Positions 34,202-46,399 of a stretch of 64,000 nucleotides of DNA are shown here, piece after piece. The notes beneath the pieces were generated by a model. The model had not been told where the DNA came from, did not search any database, and saw only the letters and a program-made list of their open reading frames with translations. Every line of letters begins with the position of its first letter. Within the stretch, counting starts at the first letter, position 1. Origin of the DNA: Canna indica (lineage: Eukaryota > Streptophyta > Magnoliopsida > Zingiberales > Cannaceae); the NCBI GenBank assembly GCA_034359265.1, contig CP136897.1, positions 36,939,501 to 37,003,500 of the forward strand. Reading direction: 5' to 3'. The translations under genes were made by a program, and so were the position numbers.

Positions 34202-34568
34202 TTTTTTTTTACTACCTATTTGATTGCACGACGAGATCATTTTTTTTACCAATCTTTCTAACCAAATGTTAAGGACGGACGACGTCGTCGCCATAAAATT
34301 TGGCTGTCGATCGCTCACGCAGGGCCCGCCGCAACCTCTACGGCCGGCTCGATCGACCAACCGACCCGAAAAATTAAAATTTGTAAATAAATAAGAAAAT
34401 AACATTTCAATTATTATTTTTTGTTGAAAACGGGCGTAACTCCGTGCATTATTGTCCGATTTCAGCTTTTCACGTGGCGCTGAAAGGCACGCGAAGAGAC
34501 GAAGAAAATGACCCCGAGTTGTCCCTCGGACGCTCACCCTTATTAGCCGACGATCAGAAGTGCATGAC

Positions 34569-34685
34569 GGGTGCGATCATACAAGCACTAACGCACCGGA
34601 TCCCATCAGAACTCCGAAGTTATGCGTGCTTGCGCGAGAGTGGTACTAGGATGGGTGACCCCTTGGGAAGTCCTCGTGTTGCACC
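34569..34685 (+). rRNA. 5S rRNA copy 77
   Basis: Changes: C15A, A55T, G65C, A74G, C95T. T-tract starts TCTTTTTTT. Its downstream spacer has GTCGAC, unusual in the right domain. Confidence 0.94.
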
Positions 34686-35053
34686 TCTTTTTTTACTACC
34701 TAGTTGATTGCACGACGAGATCATTTTTTTTACCAATCTTTCTAACCAAACGTTAAGGAAGGACGACGTCGTCGACATAAATCTTGGCTGTCGAGCACCC
34801 GCGCGGGTCCCGCCGCAACCTCTACGGCTGGCTCGATCGACCAACCGACCCGAAAAATTAAAATTTGTAAATAAATAAGAAAAATAACATTTCAATTATT
34901 ATTTTTCGTTTAAAACGGGCGTAACTCCGTGCATTATTGTCCGATTTCAGCTTTTCACGTGGCGCTGAAAGGCACGTGAAGAGACGAAGAAAATGACCCC
35001 GAGTTGTCCCTCGGATGCTCACCCTTATTAGCCGACGATCAGAAGTGCATGAC

Positions 35054-35168
35054 CGGTGCGATCATACTAGCACTAACGCACCGGATCCCATCTGAACTCC
35101 GAAGTTAAGCGTGCGTGGGCGAGAGTAGTACTAGGATGGTGACCCCTGGGAAGTCCTCGTGCTGCACT
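35054..35168 (+). rRNA. 5S rRNA copy 78
   Basis: 115 nt: one G lost from nt 85-87 and one C from nt 91-95, both in box C. Changes: G1C, C15T, A40T, T62G, T111C, C117T. T-tract interrupted by G. Probably poorly transcribed. Confidence 0.9.
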
Positions 35169-35535
35169 TGTTTTTTTACTACCTATTTGATTGCACGACG
35201 AGATCATTTTTTTACCAATCTTTCTAACCAAACGTTAAGGACGGACGACGTCGTCGTCATAAATCTTGGCTGTCGATCGCCCGCGCGGGGCCCGCCGCAA
35301 CCTCTACGGCCGGCTCGATCGACCAACCGACCCGAAAAATTTAAATTTGTAAATAAATAAGAAAAATAACATTTCAATTATTATTTTTCGTTTAAAACGG
35401 GCGTAACTCCGTGCATTATTGTCCGATTTCAGCTTTTCACGTGGCGCTGAAAGGCACGCGAAGAGACGAAGAAAATGACCCGGAGTTGTCCCTCGGACGC
35501 TCACCCTTATTAGCCGACGATCAAAAGTGCATGAC

Positions 35536-35652
35536 GGGTGCGATCATACTAGCACTAACGCACCGGATCCCATCAGAACTCCGAAGTTAAGCGTGCTTGC
35601 GCGAGAGTGGTACTAGGATGGGTGACCCCTTGGGAAGTCCTCGCGTTGCACC
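35536..35652 (+). rRNA. 5S rRNA copy 79
   Basis: Changes: C15T, G65C, A74G, C95T, T109C. Confidence 0.94.
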
Positions 35653-36020
35653 TTTTTTTTTACTACCTATTTGATTGCACGACGAGATCATTTTTTTTAC
35701 CAATCTTTCTAACCAAACGTTAAGGACGGACGACATCGTCGCCATAAAATTTCGCTGTCGATCGCCCGCGCGGGGCCCGCCGCAACCTCTACGGCCGGCT
35801 CGATCGACCAACCGACCCGAAAAATTAAAATTTGTAAATAAATAAGAAAAATAACATTTCAATTATTATTTTTCGTTTAAAATGGGCGTAACTCCGTGCA
35901 TTATTGTCCGATATCAGCTTTTCACGTGGCGCTGAAAGGCGCGCGAAGAGACGAAGAAAATGACCCTGAGCTGTCCCTCGGATGCTCACCCTTATTAGCC
36001 GACGATCAGAAGTGCATGAT

Positions 36021-36137
36021 GGGTGCGATCATAGCAACACTAACGCACCGGATCCCTTCAAAAATCCGAAGTTAAGCGTGCTTGGGAGAGAGTTGTACTA
36101 GGATGGGTGACCGCCTGGAAAGTCCTCGTGTTGCACC
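36021..36137 (+). rRNA. 5S rRNA copy 80 (chimeric duplication joint)
   Basis: 5' part as copy 91 (C14G, G17A, A37T, G41A, C44A), 3' part as copy 69 (C67A, A74T, C93G, G99A). The joint of the 5,044-bp duplication lies between nt 44 and 67 (36064-36087). Confidence 0.94.
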
Positions 36138-36228
36138 TTTTTTTTTACTACCTATTTGATTGCACGACGACATCATTTTTTTTACCAATCTTTCTAACCA
36201 AACATTAAGGACGCATGACATTGTTGCC

Positions 36229-36335
36229 ATACTAGCACTAACGCACCGGATCCCATCAGAACTCAGAAGTTAAGCGTGCTTGGGTGAGAGTAGTACTAGG
36301 ATGGGTGACCCTCTGGGAAGTCCTCGTGTTCCACC
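36229..36335 (+). pseudogene. 5S copy 81, 5'-truncated (type B junction)
   Basis: Same gene changes as copy 70, 5,044 bp upstream (C15T, C47A, C67T, C94T, G113C). Confidence 0.9.
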
Positions 36336-36703
36336 TTTTTTTTTTACTACCTACTTGATTGCACGACGAGATCATTTTTTTTACCAATCTTTCTAACCAA
36401 ACGTTAAGTACGGACGACATCGTCGCCATAAAATTTGGCTGTCGATCGCCCGCGCGGGGCCCGCCGCAACCTTTACGGCCGGCTCGATCGACCACCGACC
36501 CGAAAAATTAAAATTAGTAAATAAATAAGAAAAATAACATTTCAATTATTATTTTTCGTTTAAAACGGGCGTAACTCCGTGCATTATTGTCCGATTTCAG
36601 CTTTTCACGTGGCGCTAAAAGGCGCGCGAAGAGACGAAGAAAATGATCCCGAGCTATCCCTCGGACGCTCACCCTTATTAGCCGACGATCAGAAGTGCAT
36701 GAC

Positions 36704-36820
36704 GGGTGCGATCATACCAGCACTAATGCATTGGATCCCATCAAAACTCCGAAGTTAAGCGTGCTTGGGCGAGAGTAGTACTAGGATCGGTGACCCCCTG
36801 GGAAGTCCTCGTGTTGCACT
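36704..36820 (+). rRNA. 5S rRNA copy 82
   Basis: Gene identical to copy 71 (C24T, C28T, C29T, G41A, G85C, C117T). Confidence 0.94.
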
Positions 36821-37188
36821 TGTTTTTTTACTACCTATTTGATTGCACGCCGAGATCATTTTTTTTACCAATCTTTCTAACCAAACGTTAAGGACGGACG
36901 ATGTCGTCGCCATAAATCTTGGCTGTCGATCGCCCGCGCGGGGCCCGCCGCAACCTCTACGGCCGGCTCGATCGACCAACCGACCCGAAAAATTAAAATT
37001 TGTAAATAAATAAGAAAAGTAACATTTCAATTATTATTTTTCGTTTAAAATGTGCGTAACTCGGTGCATTATTGTCCGATTTCAGCTTTTCACGTGGCGC
37101 TGAAAGGCGCGCGAATAGACGAAGAAAATGACCCCGAGCTATCCCTCGGACGCTCACCCTTATTAGCCGACGATCAGAAGTGCATGAC

Positions 37189-37305
37189 GGGTGCGATTAT
37201 ACCACCACTAACGCACCGGATCCCATCAGAACTCCGAAGTTAAGCGTGTTTGGGCGAGAGTAGTACTAGGATGGGTGACCCCTTGGGAAGTCCTCGCGTT
37301 GCACC
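37189..37305 (+). rRNA. 5S rRNA copy 83
   Basis: Gene identical to copy 72 (C10T, G17C, C61T, C95T, T109C). Confidence 0.94.
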
Positions 37306-37673
37306 TTTTTTTTTACTAACTATTTGATTGCACGATGAGATCATTTTTTTTACTGATCTTTCTAACCAAACATTAAGGACGGACGACGTCGTCGCCATAA
37401 ATCTTGGCTGTCGATCGCCCGCACGGGGCCCGCCGCAACCTCTACGGCCGGCTCGATCGACCAACCAACCCGAAAAATTAAAATTTGTAAATAAATAAGA
37501 AAAATAACATTTCAATTATTATTTTTCGTTTAAAAAGGGCGTAACTCCGTTTATTATTGTCCAATTTCAGCTTTTTACGTGGCGTTGAAAGGCACGCGAA
37601 GAGACGAAGAAAATGACCCCGAGTTGTCCCTCGGACGATCACCCTTATTAGCCGACGATCAGAAGTGCATGAC

Positions 37674-37790
37674 GGGTGCGATCATACTAGCACTAACGCA
37701 CCGGATCCCATCAGAACTCCGAAGTTAAGCAGGCTTGCGCGAGAGTGGTAGTAGGATGGGTGACCCCTTGGGAAGTCCGCGTGTTGCACT
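37674..37790 (+). rRNA. 5S rRNA copy 84
   Basis: Gene identical to copy 73, including T106G and the G-interrupted T-tract. Confidence 0.92.
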
Positions 37791-38158
37791 TGTTTTTTTA
37801 CTACCTATTTGATTGCACGACGAGATTATTTTTTTTACCAATCTTTCTAACCAAACGTTAAGGACGGACGACGTCGTCGCCATAAAACTTGGCTGTCGAT
37901 GGCCCGCGCGGGTCCCGCCGCAACCTCTACGGCCGGCTCGATCGATCAACCGACCCGAAAAATTAAAATTTGTAAATAAATAAGAAAAATAACATTTCAA
38001 TTATTATTTTTCGTTTAAAACGGGCGTAACTCCGTGCATTATTGTCCGATTTCAGCTTTTTACGTGGCGTTGAAAGGCACGCGAAGAGACGAAGAAAATG
38101 ACCCCGAGTTGTCCCTCGGATGCTCACCCTTATTAGCCGACGATCAGAAGTGCATGAC

Positions 38159-38275
38159 GGGTGCGATCATACTAGCACTAACGCACCGGATCCCATCAGA
38201 ACTCCGAAGTTAAGCAGGCTTGCGCGAGAGTGGTAGTAGGATGGGTGACCCCTTGGGAAGTCCTCGTGTTGCACC
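38159..38275 (+). rRNA. 5S rRNA copy 85
   Basis: Gene identical to copy 74, but here the T-tract is unbroken, so the C in copy 74's tract arose after the duplication or was lost here. Confidence 0.93.
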
Positions 38276-38643
38276 TTTTTTTTTACTACCTATTTGATTG
38301 CACGACGAGATCATTTTTTTTACCAATCTTTCTAAACAAACGTTAAGGACGGACGACGTCGTCGCCATAAATCTTGGCTGTCGATCGCCCGCGCGGGGCC
38401 CGCCGCAACCACTACTGCCGGCTCGATCGACCAACCGATCCGAAAAATTAAAATTTGTAAATAAATAAGAAAAATAACATTCCAATTATTATTTTTCATT
38501 TAAAACGGGCGTAACTCCGTGCATTATTGTCCGATTTCAACTTTTCACGTGGCGGTGAAAGGCACGCGAAGAGACGAAGAAAATGACCCCGAGTTGTCCC
38601 TCGGACGCTCACCCTTATTAGCCGACGATCAGAAGTGCATGAC

Positions 38644-38760
38644 GGGTGCGATCATACTAGCACTAACGCACCGGATCCCATCAGAACTCCGAAGTTAAGC
38701 GTGCTTGCGCGAGAGTGGTACTAGGATGGGTGACCCCTTGGGAAGTCCTCGTGTTGCACT
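38644..38760 (+). rRNA. 5S rRNA copy 86
   Basis: Gene identical to copy 75 (C15T, G65C, A74G, C95T, C117T). Confidence 0.94.
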
Positions 38761-39128
38761 TGTTTTTTTACTACCTATTTGATTGCACGACGAGATTATT
38801 TTTTTTACCAATCTTTCTAACCAAACGTTAAGGACGGACGACGTCGTCGCCATAAATCTTGGCTGTCGATGGCCCGCGCGGGGCCCGCCGCAACCTCTAC
38901 GGCCGGCTCGATCGACTAACCGACCCGAAAAATTAAAATTTGTAAATAAATAAGAAAAATAACATTTCAATTATTATTTTTCGTTTAAAACGGGCGTAAC
39001 TCCGTGCATTATTGTCCGATTTCAGCTTTTCATGTGGCGTTGAAAGGCACGCGAAGAGACGAAGAAAATGACCCCGAGTTGTCCCTCGGACGTTCACCCT
39101 TATTAGCCAACGATCAGAAGTGCATGAC

Positions 39129-39245
39129 GGGTGCGATCATACTAGCACTAACGCACCGGATCCCATCAGAACTCCGAAGTTAAGCATGCTTGCGCTAGAG
39201 TGGTAGTAGGATGGGTGACCCCTTGGGAAGTCCTCGTGTTGCACC
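39129..39245 (+). rRNA. 5S rRNA copy 87
   Basis: Gene identical to copy 76, including G68T and C78G. Confidence 0.93.
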
Positions 39246-39612
39246 TTTTTTTTTACTACCTATTTGATTGCACGACGAGATCATTTTTTTTACCAATCTT
39301 TCTAACCAAATGTTAAGGACGGACGACGTCGTCGCCATAAAATTTGGCTGTCGATCGCTCACGCAGGGCCCGCCGCAACCTCTACGGCCGGCTCGATCGA
39401 CCAACCGACCCGAAAAATTAAAATTTGTAAATAAATAAGAAAATAACATTTCAATTATTATTTTTTGTTGAAAACGGGCGTAACTCCGTGCATTATTTTC
39501 CGATTTCAGCTTTTCACGTGGCGCTGAAAGGCACGCGAAGAGACGAAGAAAATGACCCCGAGTTGTCCCTCGGACGCTCACCCTTATTAGCCGACGATCA
39601 GAAGTGCATGAC

Positions 39613-39729
39613 GGGTGCGATCATACAAGCACTAACGCACCGGATCCCATCAGAACTCCGAAGTTATGCGTGCTTGCGCGAGAGTGGTACTAGGATGGGT
39701 GACCCCTTGGGAAGTCCTCGTGTTGCACC
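39613..39729 (+). rRNA. 5S rRNA copy 88
   Basis: Gene identical to copy 77 (C15A, A55T, G65C, A74G, C95T). Confidence 0.94.
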
Positions 39730-40097
39730 TCTTTTTTTACTACCTAGTTGATTGCACGACGAGATCATTTTTTTTACCAATCTTTCTAACCAAACGTTAA
39801 GGAAGGACGACGTCGTCGACATAAATCTTGGCTGTCGAGCACCCGCGCGGGTCCCGCCGCAACCTCTACGGCTGGCTCGATCGACCAACCGACCCGAAAA
39901 ATTAAAATTTGTAAATAAATAAGAAAAATAACATTTCAATTATTATTTTTCGTTTAAAACGGGCGTAACTCCGTGCATTATTGTCCGATTTCAGCTTTTC
40001 ACGTGGCGCTGAAAGGCACGTGAAGAGACGAAGAAAATGACCCCGAGTTGTCCCTCGGATGCTCACCCTTATTAGCCGACGATCAGAAGTGCATGAC

Positions 40098-40212
40098 CGG
40101 TGCGATCATACTAGCACTAACGCACCGGATCCCATCTGAACTCCGAAGTTAAGCGTGCGTGGGCGAGAGTAGTACTAGGATGGTGACCCCTGGGAAGTCC
40201 TCGTGCTGCACT
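40098..40212 (+). rRNA. 5S rRNA copy 89
   Basis: 115 nt; gene identical to copy 78 with both single-base deletions in box C. Confidence 0.9.
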
Positions 40213-40579
40213 TGTTTTTTTACTACCTATTTGATTGCACGACGAGATCATTTTTTTACCAATCTTTCTAACCAAACGTTAAGGACGGACGACGTCGTCG
40301 TCATAAATCTTGGCTGTCGATCGCCCGCGCGGGGCCCGCCGCAACCTCTACGGCCGGCTCGATCGACCAACCGACCCGAAAAATTTAAATTTGTAAATAA
40401 ATAAGAAAAATAACATTTCAATTATTATTTTTCGTATAAAACGGGCGTAACTCCGTGCATTATTGTCCGATTTCAGCTTTTCACGTGGCGCTGAAAGGCA
40501 CGCGAAGAGACGAAGAAAATGACCCCGAGTTGTCCCTCGGACGCTCACCCTTATTAGCCGACGATCAAAAGTGCATGAC

Positions 40580-40696
40580 GGGTGCGATCATACTAGCACT
40601 AACGCACCGGATCCCATCAGAACTCCGAAGTTAAGCGTGCTTGCGCGAGAGTGGTACTAGGATGGGTGACCCCTTGGGAAGTCCTCGCGTTGCACC
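40580..40696 (+). rRNA. 5S rRNA copy 90
   Basis: Gene identical to copy 79 (C15T, G65C, A74G, C95T, T109C). Confidence 0.94.
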
Positions 40697-41064
40697 TTTT
40701 TTTTTACTACCTATTTGATTGCACGACGAGATCATTTTTTTTACCAATCTTTCTAACCAAACGTTAAGGACGGACGACATCGTCGCCATAAAATTTCGCT
40801 GTCGATCGCCCGCGCGGGGCCCGCCGCAACCTCTACGGCCGGCTCGATCGACCAACCGACCCGAAAAATTAAAATTTGTAAATAAATAAGAAAAATAACA
40901 TTTCAATTATTATTTTTCGTTTAAAATGGGCGTAACTCCGTGCATTATTGTCCGATATCAGCTTTTCACGTGGCGCTGAAAGGCGCGCGAAGGGACGAAG
41001 AAAATGACCCTGAGCTGTCCCTCGGATGCTCACCCTTATTAGCCGACGATCAGAAGTGCATGAT

Positions 41065-41181
41065 GGGTGCGATCATAGCAACACTAACGCACCGGATCCC
41101 TTCAAAAATCCGAAGTTAAGCGTCCTTGGGCCAGAGTAGTACTAGGATGGGTGACCCCCTGGGAAGTCCTCGTGTTGCACC
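41065..41181 (+). rRNA. 5S rRNA copy 91
   Basis: Changes: C14G, G17A, A37T, G41A, C44A as copy 80, then G60C, G68C and a consensus 3' part. Marks the right edge of the 5,044-bp duplication. Confidence 0.94.
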
Positions 41182-41548
41182 TTTTTTTTTACTACCTATT
41201 TGATTCCACGACGAGATCATTTTTTTTACCAATCTTTCGAACCAAACGTTAAGGACGGACGACGTCGTCGCCATAAAATTTGGCTATCGATCGCCCGCGC
41301 GGGGCCCGCCGCAACCTCTACGGCCGGCTCGATCGACTAACCGACCCAAAAAATTAAAATTTGTAAATAAATAAGTAAAATAACATTTAATTAAAATTTT
41401 TCGTTTAAAACGGGCGTAAGTCCGTGCATTACTGTCCGATTTTAGCTTTTCACGTGGCGCTGAAAGGCGCGCGAAGAGACGAAGAAAATGACCCCCGAAC
41501 TCTCCCTCGGACGCTCACCTTATTAGCCGATGATCAGAAGTGCATATC

Positions 41549-41665
41549 GAGTGTGATCATACCAGCACTAACGCACCGGATCCCATCATAACTCCGAAGT
41601 TAAGGGTGCTTGGGCGAGAGTAGTACTAGGATGGGTGACCCCTTGGGAAGTCCTCGCATTGCACC
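41549..41665 (+). rRNA. 5S rRNA copy 92
   Basis: Changes: G2A, C6T, G41T, C57G, C95T, T109C, G110A. Confidence 0.93.
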
Positions 41666-42033
41666 TTTTTTTTTACTACCTATTTGATTGCACGACGAGA
41701 TCATTTTTTTCACCAATCTTTCTAACCAAACGTTAAGGACGGACGACGTCGTCGCCATAAATCTTGGCTGTCGATCGCCCGCGCGGGGCCCGCCGCAACA
41801 TCTACTGCCGGCTCGATCGACCAACCGACCCAAAAAATTAAAATTTGTAAATAAATAAGAAAAATAACATTTCAATTATTATTTTTCGTTTGAGACGGGC
41901 GTAACTCCGTGCATTATTGTCCGATTTCAGCTTTTCACGAGGCGCTGAAAGGCACGCGAAGAGACGCAGAAAATGACCCCGTGTTGTCCCTCGGACGCTC
42001 ACCCTTATTAGCCGATGATCAAAAGTGCATGAC

Positions 42034-42150
42034 GGGTGCGATCATACTAGCACTAACGCTCCGGATCCCATCAGAACTCCGAAGTTAAGCGTGCTTGCAC
42101 GAGAGTGGTACTAGGATGGGTGAGCCCTTGGGAAGTCCTCGCGTTGCACC
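42034..42150 (+). rRNA. 5S rRNA copy 93
   Basis: Changes: C15T, A27T, G65C, G66A, A74G, C91G, C95T, T109C. Confidence 0.93.
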
Positions 42151-42519
42151 TTTTTTTTTAATACCTATTTGATTGCACGACGAGATCATTTTTTTTACCA
42201 ATCTTTCTAACCAAACGTTAAGGACGGAAGACATCGTCGCCATAAAATTTGGCTGTCGATCGCCCGCGCGGGGCCCGCCGCAACCTCTACGGCCAGTTCG
42301 ATCGACCAACCGACCCGAAAAATTAAAATTTGTAAATAAATAAGAAAAATAAAATTTCAATTATTATTTTTCGTTTAAAACGGGCGTAACTCCGTGCATT
42401 ATTGTCCGATTTCAGCTTTTCACGTGGCGCTGAAAGGCGCGCAAAGAGACGCAGAAAATGACCCCCGAACTCTCCCTCGGACGCTCACCCTTATTAGCCG
42501 ACGATCAGAAGTGCATATC

Positions 42520-42636
42520 GGGTGTGATCATACCAGCACTAACGCACCGAATCCCATCAGAACTCCGAAGTTAAGGGTGCTTGGGCGAGAGTAGTACTAG
42601 GATGGGTGACCCCTTGGGAAGTCCTCGCGTTGCACC
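42520..42636 (+). rRNA. 5S rRNA copy 94
   Basis: Changes: C6T, G31A, C57G, C95T, T109C. T-tract interrupted by G. C6T/C57G/C95T/T109C subfamily. Confidence 0.94.
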
Positions 42637-43004
42637 TTGTTTTTTACTACCTATTTGATTGCACGACGAGATCATTTTTTTTACCAATCTTTCTAACCAA
42701 ACGTTAAGGACGGACGATGTCGTCGCCATAAAACTTGGCTATCGATCGCCCGCGCGGGGCCCGCCGCAACCTCTACTGCCGGCTCGATCGACCAACCGAC
42801 CCGAAAAATGAAAATTTGTAAATAAATAAGAAAAATAACATTTCAATTATTATTTTTCGTTTAAAACGGGCGTAACTCCGTGCATTATTGTCCGATTTCA
42901 GCTTTTCACGTGGCGCTGAAAGGCGCGCGAAGGGATGAAGAAAATGACCCTGAGCTGTCCCTCGGACGCTCACCCTTATTAGCCGACGATCAGAAGTGCA
43001 TGAT

Positions 43005-43121
43005 GGGTGCGATCATAGCAGCACTAACGCACCGGATCCCTTCAAAAATCCGAAGTTAAGCGTGCTTGGGCGAGAGTAGTACTAGGATGGGTGACCCCCT
43101 GGGAAGTCCTCGTGTTGCACC
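43005..43121 (+). rRNA. 5S rRNA copy 95
   Basis: Changes: C14G, A37T, G41A, C44A. T-tract begins TATTTTTTT. Confidence 0.94.
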
Positions 43122-43488
43122 TATTTTTTTACTACCTATTTGATTCCACGACGAGATCATTTTTTTTACCAATCTTTCGAACCAAACGTTAAGGACGGAC
43201 GACGTCGTCGCCATAAAATTTGGCTATCGATCGCCCGCGCGGGGCCCGCCGCAACCTCTAGGGCCGGCTCGATCGACTAACCGACCCGAAAAATTAAAAT
43301 TTGAAAATACATAAGTAAAATAACATTTAATTATTATTTTTCATTTAAAACGGGCGTAAGTCCGTGCATTACTGTCCGATTTTAGCTTTTCACGTGGCGC
43401 TGAAAGGCGCACGAAGAGACGAAGAGAATGACCCCCGAACTCTCCCTCGGACGCTCACCTTATTAGCCGACGATCAGAAGTGCATATC

Positions 43489-43604
43489 GAGTGCGATCAT
43501 ACCAGCACTAACGCACCGGATCCCATCAAAACTCCGAAGTTAAGCGTGCTTGGGCGAGAGTAGTACTAGGATGGGTGACCCCTGGGAAGTCCTCGTGTTG
43601 CACC
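43489..43604 (+). rRNA. 5S rRNA copy 96
   Basis: 116 nt: one C lost from nt 91-95. Changes: G2A, G41A. Confidence 0.93.
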
Positions 43605-43972
43605 TTTTTTTTTACTACCTATTTGATTGCACGACGAGATCATTTTTTTTACCAATCTTTCTAACCAAACGTTAAGAACGGACGACGTCGTCGCAATAAA
43701 TCTTGGCTGTCGATCGCCCGCGCGGGGCCCGCCGCAACCTCTACTGCTGGCTCGATCGACCAACCGACCCGAAAAATTAAAATTTGTAAATAAATAAGAA
43801 AAATAACATTTCAATTATTATTTTTCGTTTAAAACTGGCGTAACTCCGTTCATTATTGTCCGATTTCAGCTTTTCACGAGGCGCTGAAAGGCACGCGAAG
43901 AGACGAAGAAAATGACCCCGAGTTGTCCCTCGGACGCTCACCCATATTAGCCGACGATCAAAACTGCATGAC

Positions 43973-44089
43973 GGGTGCGATCATACTAGCACTAACGCAC
44001 CGGATCCCATCAGAACTCCGAAGTTTAGGGTGCTTGGGCGAGAGTAGTACTAGGATGGGTGACCCCTCGGGAAGTCCTCGCGTTGCACC
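43973..44089 (+). rRNA. 5S rRNA copy 97
   Basis: Changes: C15T, A54T, C57G, C95T, T96C, T109C. Confidence 0.94.
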
Positions 44090-44458
44090 TTTTTTTTTAC
44101 TACCTATTTGATTGCACGACGAGATCATTTTTTTTACCAATCTTTCTAACCAAACGTTAAGGACGGACGACGTCGTCGCCATAAATCTTGGCTGTCGATC
44201 GCCCGCGCGGGGCCCGCCGCAACCTCTACGGCGGGCTCGATCGACCAACCGACCCGAAAAATTAAAATTTGTAAATAAATAAGAAAAATAACATTTCAAT
44301 TATTATTTTTCATTTAAAACGGGCGTAACTCCGTGCATTATTGTCTGATTTCAGCTTTTCACGTGGCGCTGAAAGGCGCGCAAAGAGACGAAGAAAATGA
44401 CCCCTGAACTCTCCCTCGGAGGCTCACCCTTATTGGCCGACGATCAGAAGTGCATATC

Positions 44459-44575
44459 GGGTGTGATCATACCAGCACTAACGCACCGGATCCCATCAGA
44501 ACTCCGAAGTTAAGGGTGCTTGGGCGAGAGTAGTACTAGGATGGGTGACCCCTTGGGAAGTCCTCGCGTTGCACC
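44459..44575 (+). rRNA. 5S rRNA copy 98
   Basis: Changes: C6T, C57G, C95T, T109C. Confidence 0.95.
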
Positions 44576-44943
44576 TTTTTTTTTACTACCTATTTGATTG
44601 CACGACGAGATCATTTTTTTTACCAATCTTTCTAACCAAACGTTATGGACGGACGACGTCGTCGCCATAAATCTTGGGTGTCGATCGCCCGCGCGGGGCC
44701 CGCCGCAACCTCTACTGCCGGCTCGATCGACCAACCGACCCGAAGAATTAAAATTTGTAAATAAATAAGAAAAATAACATTTCAATTATTATTTTTCGTT
44801 TAAAACGGGCGTAACTCCGTGCATTATTGTCCGATTTCAGCTTTTCACGAGGCGCTGAAAGGCACGCGAACAGATGAAGAAAATGACCCTGAGTTGTCCC
44901 TCGGACGCTTACCCTTATTAGCCGATGATCAGAAGTGCATGAC

Positions 44944-45060
44944 GGGTGCGATCATAGCAGCACTAACGCACCGGATCCCATCAAAACTCCGAAGTTAAGC
45001 GTGCTTTGGCGAGAGTAGTACTAGGATGGGTGACCCCTTGGGAAGTCCTCGTGTTGCACC
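44944..45060 (+). rRNA. 5S rRNA copy 99
   Basis: Changes: C14G, G41A, G64T, C95T. Confidence 0.95.
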
Positions 45061-45428
45061 TTTTTTTTTACTACCAATTTGATTGCACGACGAGATCATT
45101 TTTTTTACCAATCTCTCTAACCAAACGTTAAGGACGGACGACGTCGTCGCCATAAAATTTGGCTGTCGATCGCCCGCGCGGGGCCCGCCGCAACCTCTAC
45201 TGCCGGCTCGATCGACCAACCGACCCGAAGAATTAAAATTTGTAAATAAATAAGAAAAATAACATTTCAATTATTATTTTTCGTTTAAAACGGGCGTAAC
45301 TCCGTGCATTATTGTCCGATTTCAGCTTTTCACGTGGCGCTGAAAGGCGCGCGAACAGACGAAGAAAATGACCCTGAGCTGTCCCTCGGACGCTCACCCT
45401 TATTAGCCGACTATCAGAAGTGCATGAT

Positions 45429-45545
45429 GGGTGCGATCATAGCAGAACTAACGCACCGGATCCCATCAAAACTCCGAAGTTAAGCGTGCTTGGGCGAGAG
45501 TAGTACTAGGATTGGTGACCCCCTGGGAAGTCCTCGTGTTGCACC
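45429..45545 (+). rRNA. 5S rRNA copy 100
   Basis: Changes: C14G, C18A, G41A, G85T. The 3' part and spacer match copy 123 at 10,882 bp; the 5' part does not, so an exchange lies between nt 41 and 85. Confidence 0.94.
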
Positions 45546-45914
45546 TTTTTTTTTACTACCTATTTGATTGCACGACGAGATCATTTTTTTTACCAATCTT
45601 TCTAACCAAACGTTAAGGACGGACGATGTCGTCGCCATAAAATTTATCTGTCGATCGCCCGCGCGGGGCCCTACGCAACCTCTACGGCCGGCTCGATCGA
45701 ACAACCGACCCGAAAAATTAAAATTTGTAAACAAATAAGAAAAATAACATTTCAATTATTATTGCTCGTTTAAAACGGGCGTAACTCCGTGCATTATTGT
45801 CCGATTTTAGCTTTTCACGTGGCGCTGAAAGGCACGGGAAGAGACGAAGAAAATGACCCCCGAACTCTCCCTCGGACGCTCACCCTTATTAGCCGACGTT
45901 CAGAAGTGCATATC

Positions 45915-46031
45915 GAGTGCGATCATACCAGCACTAACGCACCGGATCCCATCAGAACTCCGAAGTTAAGCGTGCATGGGCGAGAGTAGTACTAGGATAT
46001 GTGACCCCTTGGGAAGTCCTCGTGTTGCACC
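45915..46031 (+). rRNA. 5S rRNA copy 101
   Basis: Changes: G2A, T62A, G85A, G86T, C95T. Partner of copy 124. Confidence 0.94.
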
Positions 46032-46399
46032 TTTTTTTTTAATACCTATTTAATTGCACGACGAGATCATTTTTTTTACCAATCTTTCTAACCAAACGTT
46101 AAGGACGGACGACATCGTCGCCATAAAATTTGGCTATCGATCGCCCGCGCGGGGCCCGCCGCAACCTCTACGGCCGGCTCGATCGACCAACCGACCCGAA
46201 AAATTAAAATTTGTAAACAAATAAGAAAAATAACATTTCAATTATTATTTCTCGTTTAAAACGGGCGTAACTCCGTGCATTATTGTCCGATTTTAGCTTT
46301 TCACGTGGCGCTGAAAGGCGCGCGAAGAGACGAAGAAAATGACCTTGAGTTGTCCCTCGGACGCTCACCCTTATTAGCCGACGATCAGAAGTGCATATC

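Larger units (their letters stand above)
31043..41130 (+). repeat. 5,044-bp tandem segmental duplication
   Basis: Copies 70-79 (about 31043-36086) recur as 81-90 (about 36087-41130) at a constant offset of 5,044 bp, gene for gene. I saw only about a dozen single-base differences, such as 31607/36651 C/T, 34456/39500 G/T and 35484/40528 G/C (positions within a few bases). Edges are uncertain by ~20 bp because they fall inside conserved gene sequence. Confidence 0.93.

Noticed and set aside
31043..41130. Assembly duplication rather than a real one
   Set aside because: The two halves differ at about a dozen scattered sites (for example the T-tract after copies 74 and 85), which argues for a real recent duplication, though read depth would settle it.
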